Positions 7,081 to 14,924 are shown, counted from the first letter of the stretch. The stretch: 17,247 nucleotides of DNA from Candidatus Omnitrophota bacterium (GCA_030691585.1 JAUYEC010000162.1:1-17247), one strand, 5' to 3'. A program made the numbers and translations. The notes: generated from the letters alone by a model not told the origin.

Positions 7081-9585
7081 TTAATAATTCTGCTCTGACT
7101 GCGAACCCGGCTTGGGTTGATGGTAAGCCTGGTTATAATCAAATTCCAATTCCGGAAAGGCCTTGAGCCGGAATACAAGCCAAATACTCTCGCCCTGGCC
7201 CCTCTTGATGTTCCAGGTAAAATCCGATTGCCAGCAATGGAAATCCCGGGAGAGCACGTATTCCTGCTCCCTTAAACCGCTTTTGATGCCGGTAACATTG
7301 GCGAATTGCCGGCGCTGATAAACGGAAAACTTCCATTTCGGATTAAGGCGCCATATCAACTCATAAGTCATTTCGTTGCCGAGGCCGCGGGCGTAGCGCT
7401 GGCCCAGGCCGAATGAGCGCTCTTCGCCAAAGGCTAAACTAAGATTGTAATTTACGTCGGTGAACTTGCCGTAATTCGGGTCATTGCTGTCGCCGGAATG
7501 TTTGTAGGTGGCGTCGGACTCAAAAGTCATCCAGGAATAAGGCAGGACCCTGATATGAAAAAGGAAATCCGACAGGCTGCCCGGGGTAGTCTTAGTCCTG
7601 AAATTATAGGTATTATCCACCCTGAAATCCACCAGGTCAACGCTCGCGCCGTTACGCTTAGTCTGCAGTTTGTTGTAGATTCCCAATAGCGCGGTACTTC
7701 CGGAAAAACCTATGGTGTCTATGCTGTCAAACTGCTTTAATTTTGAACTGGAGATGGTCGGGGAATTCTGGTAAGTATAACCTACAATCGGCGTTATTAT
7801 ATGCCGGAGCTGATTGATATCCAAACCCAGGGCATTAGTCTTAACGTTAAACAAACGGTAGAATTTAGTGCTCATATCCGCGCCGCTGAAAAAAATCGTC
7901 CTCACGAGATTGGTATCGCCAAAATTGTCTTTATTATAATAAGTCTCCTGGCTCTTTACAAAAGGCGTAAACTCAACAAAAAAGACTTTTCGCGGCATCG
8001 ACAACCTGGTTATGGAATCAAACCTGGTCATGGAAATGTCCGAATCAGTATAAGTGCCGGCCGGTTCTTTCTTGCTATAGTTGGTAAATAAACTGCTGTT
8101 GTCCAGATATAACGGCGTATTGCCCAGCTGAAGGCTGGGCATGGAATAGCGGATCTCCGGCAATTTATCCTGTTGTTCATACCAGTGGTTCAGGCGCTTC
8201 TGGGCGTAAAAATCCAGGGTTGAATAAGAAAAGTTGTGGTGGAGCAAAAAATAAGTCAGCGGTTCGCTGTCCTTTTCAAATTCGCGGAAAAAATAGTCTT
8301 TGAGCACATCATATTCCAATCCGGCTTTTTTTCTCTTGCTGTCCATAAGCTTGATCATTTCCGCGGTAAAATCGGTGTTCTTGTCTATGATCCATTTATG
8401 GCGCCAACGCAGCAGGTATCTCTGAAATTCATTGGCAGTGGTCTGGTCCGACTCGAAATATTTCTTCACTCTTTCTTCAGTGTACCAATATTTAAGGTCG
8501 CCTTTGCCGAAATTTTCGTGCTGGTAATTGAAGCCGTAGCCCTCGGCCGACCCCGTTTTCTGGCGGTAATCCAGCAATAACCTGCCGACCAGATGATCAT
8601 TGAACTGAGTCCGGTAAATTGACTCCATATAATATCCCCAGTCCTTAGAGTGGCCGGGATTTAATTGCACCTTCATCAGCGGATCGCGCAGGGTGTGGCT
8701 GTAGTTTGGAATATACATCGCCGGCACCTGCCCCAGATAAAAAGTAGCGCCCTCAATATCTATCTTATTTTGAGGGTAAAAATTAACCTTCTCCATGCCC
8801 ATACGCCAATGCGGACGGGTATAATTACAGGTGGAAATAAAGCCCTTCTTTATAATAAACTCCTGTTCATTAGGCTTCTCTATCGCGGAGGCCTTGCCGA
8901 AATACGGGTTAGACCTGAACTCCGCGTCAATAATAGTGCCGCTCTTGGTTTCAAAATTATAGATTATCTTGGTCCCTTCTTTTATGCCCTGGCTGTCTTC
9001 GAGCCTGGCTTTAATTTTCCCGTCGCCTTCGGCCTGCGCGTCCTTAGTGAGCGTATTGACGGTCATCCTGGCGCAGCTCAGCTTAGAGCCCTTGTTATCC
9101 ACCACCACGTTACCGGTGGCAATGACTTCGTTTGCTACACCGGAATATTCAATATTATCGGCATTGATGATGAGGGGCTGATCTTCCGCGGGCTTAGCGG
9201 TTTCTGATGAGATGACGGCTTCAGCGGGCAAAGCACCCCCTACCAGGTTGGCGTCTTCTACCGGCTTGGCCTCTTCAGCTGGGTTAACGACTTCTGCCGG
9301 CTTTGCTTCCTCAGCCGGTAAAACAGCTTCCGTTGTCTTAGCTTCTTGTGCAGACTTGGCCTCTTCAGCCGGGTTAACCACTTCTACTGCCTTAGCCTCT
9401 TCAGCCGGCTTTGCGCTTTCAGCCTGAACAATAGCCTCGGCCGGAGTCTCTGTTTTTTCTTCGGCAGATAAAGACGAAACGCAGGCTACGAACACGCATA
9501 CCCAAACCAAAAACGGCAGTATCATCAACTTGATACCTGCCAAATGCTTTGGCCCGAGATGTCTGGATATTAGATTAACAATCAT
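7081..9585 (-). CDS. lptD: LPS-assembly outer-membrane protein LptD (OstA)
   Basis: The outer-membrane beta-barrel that inserts lipopolysaccharide into the outer leaflet with LptE. The 834-residue protein starts with a positively charged n-region and a hydrophobic segment (about 20-36), followed by SLSA-EEK, a likely signal peptidase I site. Residues 42-135 are a low-complexity Ala/Glu/Lys/Pro/Val tract. The OstA/LptA-like periplasmic domain begins at PLIINADNIEYSG (137-149) and continues through VIATGNVVVDNKG. Next come FIIKKGFISTCNYTRPHW (243-260) and YLGQVPAMYIPNYSHTLRDP (about 283-302), typical of the LptD barrel entry, then a long aromatic-rich beta region. The length suits LptD (about 750-850). 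ATG 9585 overlaps the transaldolase stop (TAATG), so translation is likely coupled. Its presence implies a diderm cell with LPS. Placing it with nucleotide-sugar genes suits an LPS or surface-glycan operon. Confidence 0.9.
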   Translation of the reverse strand: MIVNLISRHLGPKHLAGIKLMILPFLVWVCVFVACVSSLSAEEKTETPAEAIVQAESAKPAEEAKAVEVVNPAEEAKSAQEAKTTEAVLPAEEAKPAEVVNPAEEAKPVEDANLVGGALPAEAVISSETAKPAEDQPLIINADNIEYSGVANEVIATGNVVVDNKGSKLSCARMTVNTLTKDAQAEGDGKIKARLEDSQGIKEGTKIIYNFETKSGTIIDAEFRSNPYFGKASAIEKPNEQEFIIKKGFISTCNYTRPHWRMGMEKVNFYPQNKIDIEGATFYLGQVPAMYIPNYSHTLRDPLMKVQLNPGHSKDWGYYMESIYRTQFNDHLVGRLLLDYRQKTGSAEGYGFNYQHENFGKGDLKYWYTEERVKKYFESDQTTANEFQRYLLRWRHKWIIDKNTDFTAEMIKLMDSKRKKAGLEYDVLKDYFFREFEKDSEPLTYFLLHHNFSYSTLDFYAQKRLNHWYEQQDKLPEIRYSMPSLQLGNTPLYLDNSSLFTNYSKKEPAGTYTDSDISMTRFDSITRLSMPRKVFFVEFTPFVKSQETYYNKDNFGDTNLVRTIFFSGADMSTKFYRLFNVKTNALGLDINQLRHIITPIVGYTYQNSPTISSSKLKQFDSIDTIGFSGSTALLGIYNKLQTKRNGASVDLVDFRVDNTYNFRTKTTPGSLSDFLFHIRVLPYSWMTFESDATYKHSGDSNDPNYGKFTDVNYNLSLAFGEERSFGLGQRYARGLGNEMTYELIWRLNPKWKFSVYQRRQFANVTGIKSGLREQEYVLSRDFHCWQSDFTWNIKRGQGESIWLVFRLKAFPELEFDYNQAYHQPKPGSQSEQNY
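9250..9415 (-). repeat. Intragenic repeat encoding PAEEAK-rich linker of LptD
   Basis: Residues about 59-110 of LptD consist of degenerate repeats around PAEEAK with intervening EVVNPAEEAK. The block KPAEEAK..EVVNPAEEAK at 59-77 is nearly repeated at 90-108, and the DNA is correspondingly similar. The tract lies between the signal peptide and the periplasmic domain, so it probably forms an extended flexible linker. Such a tract can vary in copy number by slippage or recombination. Confidence 0.8.
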
Positions 9586-10235
9586 TATTTTTGCTTGAGG
9601 GCCCTATTATAATCGTCTAAAAAACGCTGCAGGCCTATATCCGTGAGCGGATGCTTAATCAGCTGCTCGCAGACGGCAAAAGGCACCGTGGCAATGTCGG
9701 CGCCGCAGAGTGCCGCCTCCACCACATGCATGGGGTTACGCACCGAGGCCACGATGATCTGGGTCTTAAAGCCGTAATTTTTATAAATCGTCTTAATGTC
9801 GCGGACAAGATCCATTCCGGCCTGACTGATATCGTCAAGCCTGCCGATAAACGGAGAAACGTAATCCGCCCCGGCCTTGGCCGCCATCAGCGCCTGTGAG
9901 GCGGAAAAACATAAAGTAAGGTTGGTCTTAATACCTTCAGCACTAAGCGCCTTGGCCGCCTTAAGGCCCTCTTTAATCAGCGGAAGCTTGATCACGATAT
10001 TGTTTGCGGTCTTAGCCAATTCCCGCGCTTCGCCAAGCATAGCAGAACACTCCAAAGAAATCACTTCCGCGCTCACCGGGCCGCTCACCAAAGCGCAGAT
10101 CTCTTTTAAGATCAGCTCACCCGGCCGCTTCTCCCTGGCTATCAATGTCGGATTGGTAGTTACCCCGTCAACCAGGCCCAGGGACAAAGCCTCTTTTATT
10201 TCATTGATATTAGCCGTATCAATAAATATTTTCAT
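9585..10235 (-). CDS. tal: Small transaldolase (TalC/FSA subfamily)
   Basis: A cytoplasmic class I aldolase-type enzyme that transfers a dihydroxyacetone unit between sugar phosphates in the non-oxidative pentose phosphate pathway. The 216-residue length matches the short TalC/fructose-6-phosphate aldolase subfamily. Seen features: MKIFIDTANINEIK with Asp6, DGVTTNPT (23-30), the Schiff-base Lys83 in VIKLPL, KTNLTLCFSASQA (103-115), YVSPFIGRLDD (125-135) and ASVRNP (163-168). The residue pair Glu57 (AEVIS) and Phe129 (SPF) corresponds, by my recollection of the alignment, to transaldolase; E. coli fructose-6-phosphate aldolase has Gln and Tyr there. I therefore favour transaldolase. It starts at ATG 10235 in an ATGA overlap with the ROK kinase stop, with GGGAGGG about ten bases upstream, and its stop overlaps the lptD start. 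Confidence 0.92.
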   Translation of the reverse strand: MKIFIDTANINEIKEALSLGLVDGVTTNPTLIAREKRPGELILKEICALVSGPVSAEVISLECSAMLGEARELAKTANNIVIKLPLIKEGLKAAKALSAEGIKTNLTLCFSASQALMAAKAGADYVSPFIGRLDDISQAGMDLVRDIKTIYKNYGFKTQIIVASVRNPMHVVEAALCGADIATVPFAVCEQLIKHPLTDIGLQRFLDDYNRALKQK

Positions 10236-11170
10236 CGCGCTAAGCCCTCCCGCGCAAGAATAGCGGCACCTATAAGGCCCGCGTCAGAGCCTAATTTGGC
10301 CCTCAGCACTTTTACGCGGCCGGCCTGCACACTCATCGCGCGTATCCTGATAGTCTTTCTCACGGTATCAAATAAGATCTTTCCCGCTCCGGACACTCCA
10401 CCCCCGATAATGACGGCGTCTAAATTAAGTAAATTCACTACTCCTGCCAATGCCACACCCAAATGCCCAGCGACCTTGGACCAAAAACGCCGCGCTTTTT
10501 TATTGCCGCCTGCCGCAAGCTTGCTTAATCTTTCCAGGGATATGCCGCTGCCAAACTCACGCCTGGCCCGCCTTAAAATAGCCTTGTTGCCAATGTAAGA
10601 TTCAAGGCAGGCCCTGCCCCCGCAATTGCAGCGCGGCCCAAACTCATTAATGGGTAAATGCCCTATTTCTCCGGCGGCATTGTCAAGGCCCCGATAGAGC
10701 GAACCCTCAAGGATCAAACCTCCGCCGACACCGGTGCCCAGGGTAATACACAGCGAATTTTTAAAGCCTGCGGCACTGCCCAGCTTCTGTTCGGCCAATG
10801 CTATGAGTTTTACGTCATTGTCTAAGAAAACGGGGAGTTTGAGTTTATTTTGCAATATTTTTTTTAGTCTGACCCGGCGCCAACCGGGAATATTGGGCAG
10901 GAAATGCACGATGCCGTTTTTTGGGTCAACCGGCCCGGGCAGGCCGATCCCTATAGCACCTATCTCATCGGTCCTTAAATCATTGTCCTGGATGATCTTA
11001 TTGACGCAATAGATGATCGCCGAGATAAGACCTTCCTTTTGAATATACCTGCGCGTGGCTAAATTATACCTATACCTGATCTTATAATTTAAATCCACGA
11101 GGCCGGCTTTTAAATTGGTGCCGCCAAGGTCAATGCCGATGATAAAATTCTTTGGTTTTATGCCAGCCAT
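10232..11170 (-). CDS. glcK: ROK-family sugar kinase, probable glucokinase
   Basis: Phosphorylates glucose or a related hexose with ATP in the cytoplasm. Numbering here starts at the TTG codon at 11173, one codon before the ATG at 11170 that I prefer. Motifs: phosphate-binding IGIDLGGTN (12-20), GIGLPGPVD (75-83), catalytic Asp120 in FLDNDV, GTGVGGG (146-152), and the ROK zinc site GEIGH (168-172) with CNCGGRACLE (182-191). The glucose-contacting GLDNAAGEIGH segment is well kept, favouring glucokinase over an N-acetylmannosamine kinase; neither start has a strong ribosome site. The gene heads the downstream sugar/envelope cluster behind a candidate promoter and is translationally coupled to the transaldolase (ATGA). 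Glucose 6-phosphate from this enzyme would feed UDP-glucose and hence the downstream dehydrogenase. Confidence 0.9.
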   Translation of the reverse strand: MAGIKPKNFIIGIDLGGTNLKAGLVDLNYKIRYRYNLATRRYIQKEGLISAIIYCVNKIIQDNDLRTDEIGAIGIGLPGPVDPKNGIVHFLPNIPGWRRVRLKKILQNKLKLPVFLDNDVKLIALAEQKLGSAAGFKNSLCITLGTGVGGGLILEGSLYRGLDNAAGEIGHLPINEFGPRCNCGGRACLESYIGNKAILRRARREFGSGISLERLSKLAAGGNKKARRFWSKVAGHLGVALAGVVNLLNLDAVIIGGGVSGAGKILFDTVRKTIRIRAMSVQAGRVKVLRAKLGSDAGLIGAAILAREGLAR

Positions 11171-11219
11171 CAACTGTGGTTCGTTATATATATAAATTAT
11201 TTAAAAAGACGCGTAAGAT

Positions 11220-11245
11220 ATTATATTTTTATTAGGTTAGCACAA
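11220..11245 (-). promoter_or_regulatory. Candidate promoter for the glucokinase-transaldolase-lptD-ugd operon
   Basis: On the minus strand a perfect TATAAT (11225-11220) lies about 47 bases before the ROK start, in the most AT-rich stretch outside the inteins. A possible -35 TTGTGC sits at 11245-11240, but the 14-base spacing is short; a T-rich hexamer slightly further upstream would give 17. It is the only gap above 100 bases in this part of the window and the natural place for an operon start. AT-rich DNA yields such matches by chance, so this is a suggestion only. Confidence 0.35.
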
Positions 11246-11262
11246 AAAGAAAAAATAGGCAA

Positions 11263-11323
11263 GGATTATTGCGGAGGATTATTGCGGAGGCTGTTATAGC
11301 AGGATTATTGCGGAGGCTAACAG
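11263..11323. repeat. Three copies of a 13-base motif with flanking inverted repeat
   Basis: GGATTATTGCGGA occurs at 11263-11275, 11276-11288 (directly abutting) and 11302-11314. Copies two and three are both followed by GGCT. A 6-base inverted repeat, CTGTTA (11291-11296) and TAACAG (11318-11323), encloses the third copy and overlaps the stop codon of the ABC ATPase gene. On the transcribed strand a T-rich run (about 11247-11257) follows. It might be a repeated operator, a weak terminator region or simple duplication; function is unknown. Confidence 0.8.
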
Positions 11324-12420
11324 ATGGTTTCTTCGGTATCCGGATCAAAAAAATGCGCCTTGCTCATATCAAGAACAAGGTCCATATTCTGGTTGACTTC
11401 TGTCTGGTCGTGCGCGCCCACGCGGGCGATAAAAGAATGCTTACCGGTATTCAGGTAGAGGTAGACCTCGGGCCCCATGGGCTCATAGACCTCACAGCGG
11501 GCGTTGATCACGTTCTCCGGCGGCGCCTGTGTCACGAATAATTTATCGTAAATATCCTCGGAGCGGATACCAAAAAACACCTCTTTACCCAGGTATGGCT
11601 CGAGCTTAAGCCGCATTTCATCAACGATCTTGACCATGATCTTACCCTCGTCAAAATAGACCCGGCCCTCTTTCTTGATGAGCGCGCCGCGCATAAAATT
11701 CATCGGGGGCGAACCGATAAAACCGGCAACAAATTTATTTTTAGGGTGGTCGTAAACGGTGATGGGATCAGCAACCTGCTGGATAAGCCCGTCTTTCATT
11801 ACCGCGATACGGTTACCCATGGTCATAGCTTCCACCTGGTCGTGGGTGACATAGATGATCGTGGTCTGGAGCTTTAAATGCAGTTTGTGTATCTCGGTGC
11901 GCATCTGCACACGCATCTTGGCGTCAAGGTTGCTCAGGGGCTCGTCAAATAAAAATACCATGGGTTTCCTGACTATCGCCCTGCCTACGGCAACGCGCTG
12001 GCGCTCCCCGCCCGAAAGCTCCTTGGGCCTGCGGTTTAAAAGGCGCTTGATCCCGAGTATTTCAGCGGCTTCGGTTACTCTCTCCAGGATCTCTTTCTTG
12101 GGGATGCGGCGCAGGCGCAGGCCAAACGACATGTTTTCAAAGACGGTCATATGGGGGTAAAGCGCGTAGTTCTGGAAAACCATGGCGATGTTGCGGTCCT
12201 TGGCGGGCACATCGTTAACCAGCTGATCGCCTATATAAATGTCGCCGGAGGTGATCTCTTCAAGGCCGGCGATCATCCGCAGCGTCGTGGACTTGCCACA
12301 TCCGCTGGGCCCAACCAGCACCATGAATTCCTTGTTCTCGATACCCAAGTTTACCTTATCCACCACCAGGGCATTCCCGGGAAAAATCTTGCAGACATTT
12401 CTAAGGCTTACCTGTGCCAT
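11317..12420 (-). CDS. ugpC: Sugar ABC transporter ATPase, MalK/UgpC/MsmX type
   Basis: The cytoplasmic ATP-hydrolysing subunit that powers carbohydrate ABC importers. With ATG 12420 the protein is 367 residues, the normal length of this family. That start is 11 bases after the accD stop; a TTG at 12441 in the same frame would overlap accD and adds nothing homologous. Motifs: Walker A GPSGCGKST (37-45), Q-loop VFQNYALYPHMTVFENMSFG (about 81-100), signature LSGGERQRVAVGRA (135-148), Walker B FLFDEPLSNLDA (156-167) and switch His193 (YVTHDQ). A C-terminal regulatory domain of about 130 residues (TOBE/OB-like) follows, with GFIGSPPMNFM at its start. No permease or binding-protein gene is nearby, so it may be a shared ATPase serving several importers, as MsmX does in Bacillus. 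The product ends within ETIC before TAG at 11317-11319. Confidence 0.93.
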   Translation of the reverse strand: MAQVSLRNVCKIFPGNALVVDKVNLGIENKEFMVLVGPSGCGKSTTLRMIAGLEEITSGDIYIGDQLVNDVPAKDRNIAMVFQNYALYPHMTVFENMSFGLRLRRIPKKEILERVTEAAEILGIKRLLNRRPKELSGGERQRVAVGRAIVRKPMVFLFDEPLSNLDAKMRVQMRTEIHKLHLKLQTTIIYVTHDQVEAMTMGNRIAVMKDGLIQQVADPITVYDHPKNKFVAGFIGSPPMNFMRGALIKKEGRVYFDEGKIMVKIVDEMRLKLEPYLGKEVFFGIRSEDIYDKLFVTQAPPENVINARCEVYEPMGPEVYLYLNTGKHSFIARVGAHDQTEVNQNMDLVLDMSKAHFFDPDTEETIC

Positions 12421-12431
12421 GGTTTCTCTTA

Positions 12432-13271
12432 TTAACTGCAATAATCGATCAGCAGGCTCAACGTCTGTTTCATATCTTTCCGCTGCACGATCATATCGAT
12501 CAGGCCATGCTCCAGCAGGAATTCGGAACGCTGGAATCCGACCGGTAATTTCTGGCGGATAGTCTGCTCAATAACCCGCGGCCCGGTAAAACCGATCAAC
12601 GCCCTGGGTTCAGCGATAATAATATCCCCAACCCCCGCAAACGAAGCCATGATACCTGCCATGGTAGGGTTAGTCAGCACTGAAATAAAAGGAAGCCTGG
12701 CTTTTTTATGGTAACTGAGTGCTGCGCACGTCTTTGACATCTGCATCAGGCTATACATCCCTTCATACATCCTGGCCCCTCCGCCTGAGCCCGAGATAAT
12801 AATTATAGGCAGCTTATTTTTTGTCGCCGACTCTATTGAGCGCGTGATCTTCTCGCCTACAACCGAGCCCATTGAGCCCATGATAAAACGCGAATCTGTC
12901 ACCGCTACGACCACCAGCTTCCCATCAAGCCTGCCTTCACCGGAGATAACCGCGTCTTTTAAGCCGGTAGCGGCCTGGTCAGCCGCGATTTTTTCTTTAT
13001 AGGTTTTTGGCCCTTTAAAATCCAGGGGATCGGCCGACTCCATTTCCTTGTCGTATTCCCGGAAAGTATCCTTGTCCACGAGGATGCTGATCCTCTCCCA
13101 GGCGCCCAGGACAAAATGATTGCCGCATTTCGGACAGACCCTGAGGTTTTCCTCAAGAGTTTTGTTGTAAAGCGTAGTCGAACAGCCATCGCATTTTGTC
13201 CAAAGCCCCTCAGGCATGTCCTTCTTTTTTAACCGGACTATCGTGTATTTTGGCCTTCCGAAAAGTGCCAT
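12432..13271 (-). CDS. accD: Acetyl-CoA carboxylase carboxyltransferase subunit beta
   Basis: Together with AccA, this subunit transfers carboxyl from biotin to acetyl-CoA, making malonyl-CoA for fatty-acid synthesis in the cytoplasm. The 279-residue length is typical. The N-terminal zinc ribbon has Cys27, Cys30, Cys46 and Cys49 (CDGC...CPKC). The crotonase-fold core includes DFKGPKTYKEK, FIMGSMGSVVGEKITR, the oxyanion-hole region SGSGGGARMYEG, LTNPTMAGIMASFA and GFTGPRVIEQT. The usual family sequence there, as I recall, is SASGGARMQEG, so this one has an extra glycine and a Tyr for Gln. ATG 13271 follows the DUF1015 stop by 4 bases. No accA is in the window. Confidence 0.95.
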   Translation of the reverse strand: MALFGRPKYTIVRLKKKDMPEGLWTKCDGCSTTLYNKTLEENLRVCPKCGNHFVLGAWERISILVDKDTFREYDKEMESADPLDFKGPKTYKEKIAADQAATGLKDAVISGEGRLDGKLVVVAVTDSRFIMGSMGSVVGEKITRSIESATKNKLPIIIISGSGGGARMYEGMYSLMQMSKTCAALSYHKKARLPFISVLTNPTMAGIMASFAGVGDIIIAEPRALIGFTGPRVIEQTIRQKLPVGFQRSEFLLEHGLIDMIVQRKDMKQTLSLLIDYCS

Positions 13272-13275
13272 AGGC

Positions 13276-14553
13276 TTATTCCAACTTATTGATCAATAGC
13301 CCCGACAATACCTTGGGGTAAAAATACGTGGACTTAGGCGGCATGCGCTGGCCGGCCAGGGCCACGTTCATTATCTGCTCCATCATTACCGGCTTCAAAA
13401 AGAAAACAGCGCAAGAGCCATCACAGTCGGCCTCTTTAATAAGATCATCGGCCTGGGCGCTGAATTTAAGGCAACCTTCTTTCTGAGGCATTATTTTAAG
13501 AAGATTTTCAAAAACAACACGGTTTAAAATTGAAACGTCGAGCATACGATATTCCGGCGGCTTATCACTCAAGAGGGTATTCAGGATGGAAACGTTTTTC
13601 AGGCGCAAGAGCCAATATTTTTTTTCCTTATACATCCCGAATATATGCTCTCTGCCGCCGTTTTTTTCCATCAGAAAGAAAAGGCGCGCCTTATCCTTAA
13701 GCTCTTCCACGTCAAAATAAGCCCTGGCACTTTCCAAAAATTGTGCGGTAGTCAGTCCGGCGGGAAAAGTTAGCAGGCGGTGAATGGGTAAGATCAAGAG
13801 CCCGCGCGGATCGGTATTGGTAAAATATGACATGATGTAATTAAAACTCTCCCGGCCGCTAGCTTGAGGGAGAGTCGCCAGCATTGAGTCGCGCCAGGCG
13901 CAAGCCACTTCAAAACGGTGGTGGCCGTCGGCGATAAAGACATGCTCGTCGCGCATTTTTTGCTCGATCTGCCGGAGGGCCGCCTCATCGTCTATTCTCC
14001 AGATCTTATGCGTATTCTTGTCGTCATCGGTAACTTCTATGAAGGCAGCAGCCTGCTTGATATGCTTCTGGTAAATATAATTGATCACCCTTAGCTTATC
14101 CTTAAAGACCACAAATATCGGGCTTAAATTGGCTCTTACCTCCTTAAGCAGTTTATACCTGTCGTCTTTGGCCTGCTGGTGCGTATGTTCGTGCTTAAAG
14201 GGCGATGATTCCTTATCCCCGAGGTGCAGCAACGAAATAAAACCCAACCGGGTCCTGGTTTCACCCTTGAGCCTATACCGATGGCTATAGAAATAAATAG
14301 CCGGTTTAATATCTTGCAAGAACACTCCCTGGGCTAACCACTCCGAGAAAGTTTTTCCGCCGCGTTCATATTTATCTTCTTGCGGGGTGTCTTTGCCGAG
14401 CAGTATGTGGATAAAATTGCGCGGATCAAGATCGTGGTAATAGAGTTGGCGGGGCTGAGAGATCACATCATAAGGCGGACAGACCACCTTAGAGAGATCG
14501 CTGACCTTTTGAGGATTATAATAAACGGCCGCAAAGGGCTTTACAATAGCCAC
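13276..14553 (-). CDS. DUF1015 family protein
   Basis: A 425-residue member of the DUF1015 family; I know no established biochemical role for the bacterial members. Recognisable blocks are the N-terminal KPFAAVYYNP (5-14), VCPPYDVIS (24-32), RTRLGFISLLHL (100-111), the histidine-rich KHEHTHQQAKDDR (120-132) and IADGHHRFEVA (207-217). These conserved His, Asp and Arg residues look like an active or metal/phosphate site. No signal peptide or membrane segment is seen, so it is probably cytoplasmic. It starts with GTG at 14553, 13 bases inside the end of the VanZ gene; a perfect AGGAGG lies 12 bases upstream, a slightly long spacing. It is tightly linked to accD downstream. In other genomes, as I recall, the gene often sits near metabolic genes, but context here gives no specific function. 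Confidence 0.88.
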   Translation of the reverse strand: MAIVKPFAAVYYNPQKVSDLSKVVCPPYDVISQPRQLYYHDLDPRNFIHILLGKDTPQEDKYERGGKTFSEWLAQGVFLQDIKPAIYFYSHRYRLKGETRTRLGFISLLHLGDKESSPFKHEHTHQQAKDDRYKLLKEVRANLSPIFVVFKDKLRVINYIYQKHIKQAAAFIEVTDDDKNTHKIWRIDDEAALRQIEQKMRDEHVFIADGHHRFEVACAWRDSMLATLPQASGRESFNYIMSYFTNTDPRGLLILPIHRLLTFPAGLTTAQFLESARAYFDVEELKDKARLFFLMEKNGGREHIFGMYKEKKYWLLRLKNVSILNTLLSDKPPEYRMLDVSILNRVVFENLLKIMPQKEGCLKFSAQADDLIKEADCDGSCAVFFLKPVMMEQIMNVALAGQRMPPKSTYFYPKVLSGLLINKLE

Positions 14554-14924
14554 TTATAGATCAAACCTCCTGTAAGGCCGCCCAGGCTGTCAATTAAGAC
14601 GTCAAAGCCGGTTGCCGACCTGCCCGGCGTAAACAACTGGTGCAATTCGTCAGTTATACCATAGAAGACGGCAAAGGCAAGGGTAAATAAAAGAATTTTT
14701 TTGACGCTCATCCGCCCCCAGGTTGAGCGCAGCGCGCGCGAAAAAAAATAAGCCATGATAAGATAAATGCCAAAGTGCCAAGCTATATCCTGAAAAGGAA
14801 ACAGCGGTGGGATGTCCTTGCCCGGCGTAGCGGAGGCGCGGAAGATCACCGCCATAAAAAAAAGGACGGGGAACCACGCGATTAAACAAGAGGCCTTATT
14901 CAGCCCCCTTACTTCATCCGACAT
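14541..14924 (-). CDS. VanZ-family membrane protein
   Basis: A small integral membrane protein of about 127 residues from the ATG at 14924. VanZ of enterococci gives low-level teicoplanin resistance by an unclear mechanism; most relatives are uncharacterised. Hydrophobic stretches are LIAWFPVLFFMAVIF, the AWHFGIYLIMAYFF region, ILLFTLAFAVFYG and a final SLGGLTGGLIYKWLL, giving three to four membrane segments. The family signature is seen as GITDELHQLFTPGR followed by DVLIDSLGG, with its conserved acidic and histidine residues. The ATG at 14924 gives an 11-base overlap with the preceding zinc-ribbon gene. In-frame alternatives at 14945 (ATG) and 14972 (GTG) would overlap more deeply and add a non-hydrophobic leader, so I prefer 14924. 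Confidence 0.85.
   Translation of the reverse strand: MSDEVRGLNKASCLIAWFPVLFFMAVIFRASATPGKDIPPLFPFQDIAWHFGIYLIMAYFFSRALRSTWGRMSVKKILLFTLAFAVFYGITDELHQLFTPGRSATGFDVLIDSLGGLTGGLIYKWLL

Noticed and set aside
7050..7178. In-frame N-terminal extension of UDP-glucose dehydrogenase reaching into lptD
   Set aside because: The added 43 residues have no family resemblance and overlap the lptD 3' end, while GTG 7049 has an ideal GGAGGA site and starts at the Rossmann fold.
8665..9207. Long plus-strand reading frame opposite lptD (180 codons)
   Set aside because: It is the antisense of clear LptD coding sequence, has no recognisable domain, and all other genes lie on the minus strand.
9212..9427. Plus-strand Ala/Ser-rich reading frame
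   Set aside because: It is a mirror of the low-complexity repeat in LptD and has the composition expected from it.
12421..12441. TTG start of the ABC ATPase overlapping accD
   Set aside because: The ATG at 12420 gives the normal family N-terminus (MAQVSLRNV) and avoids the overlap.
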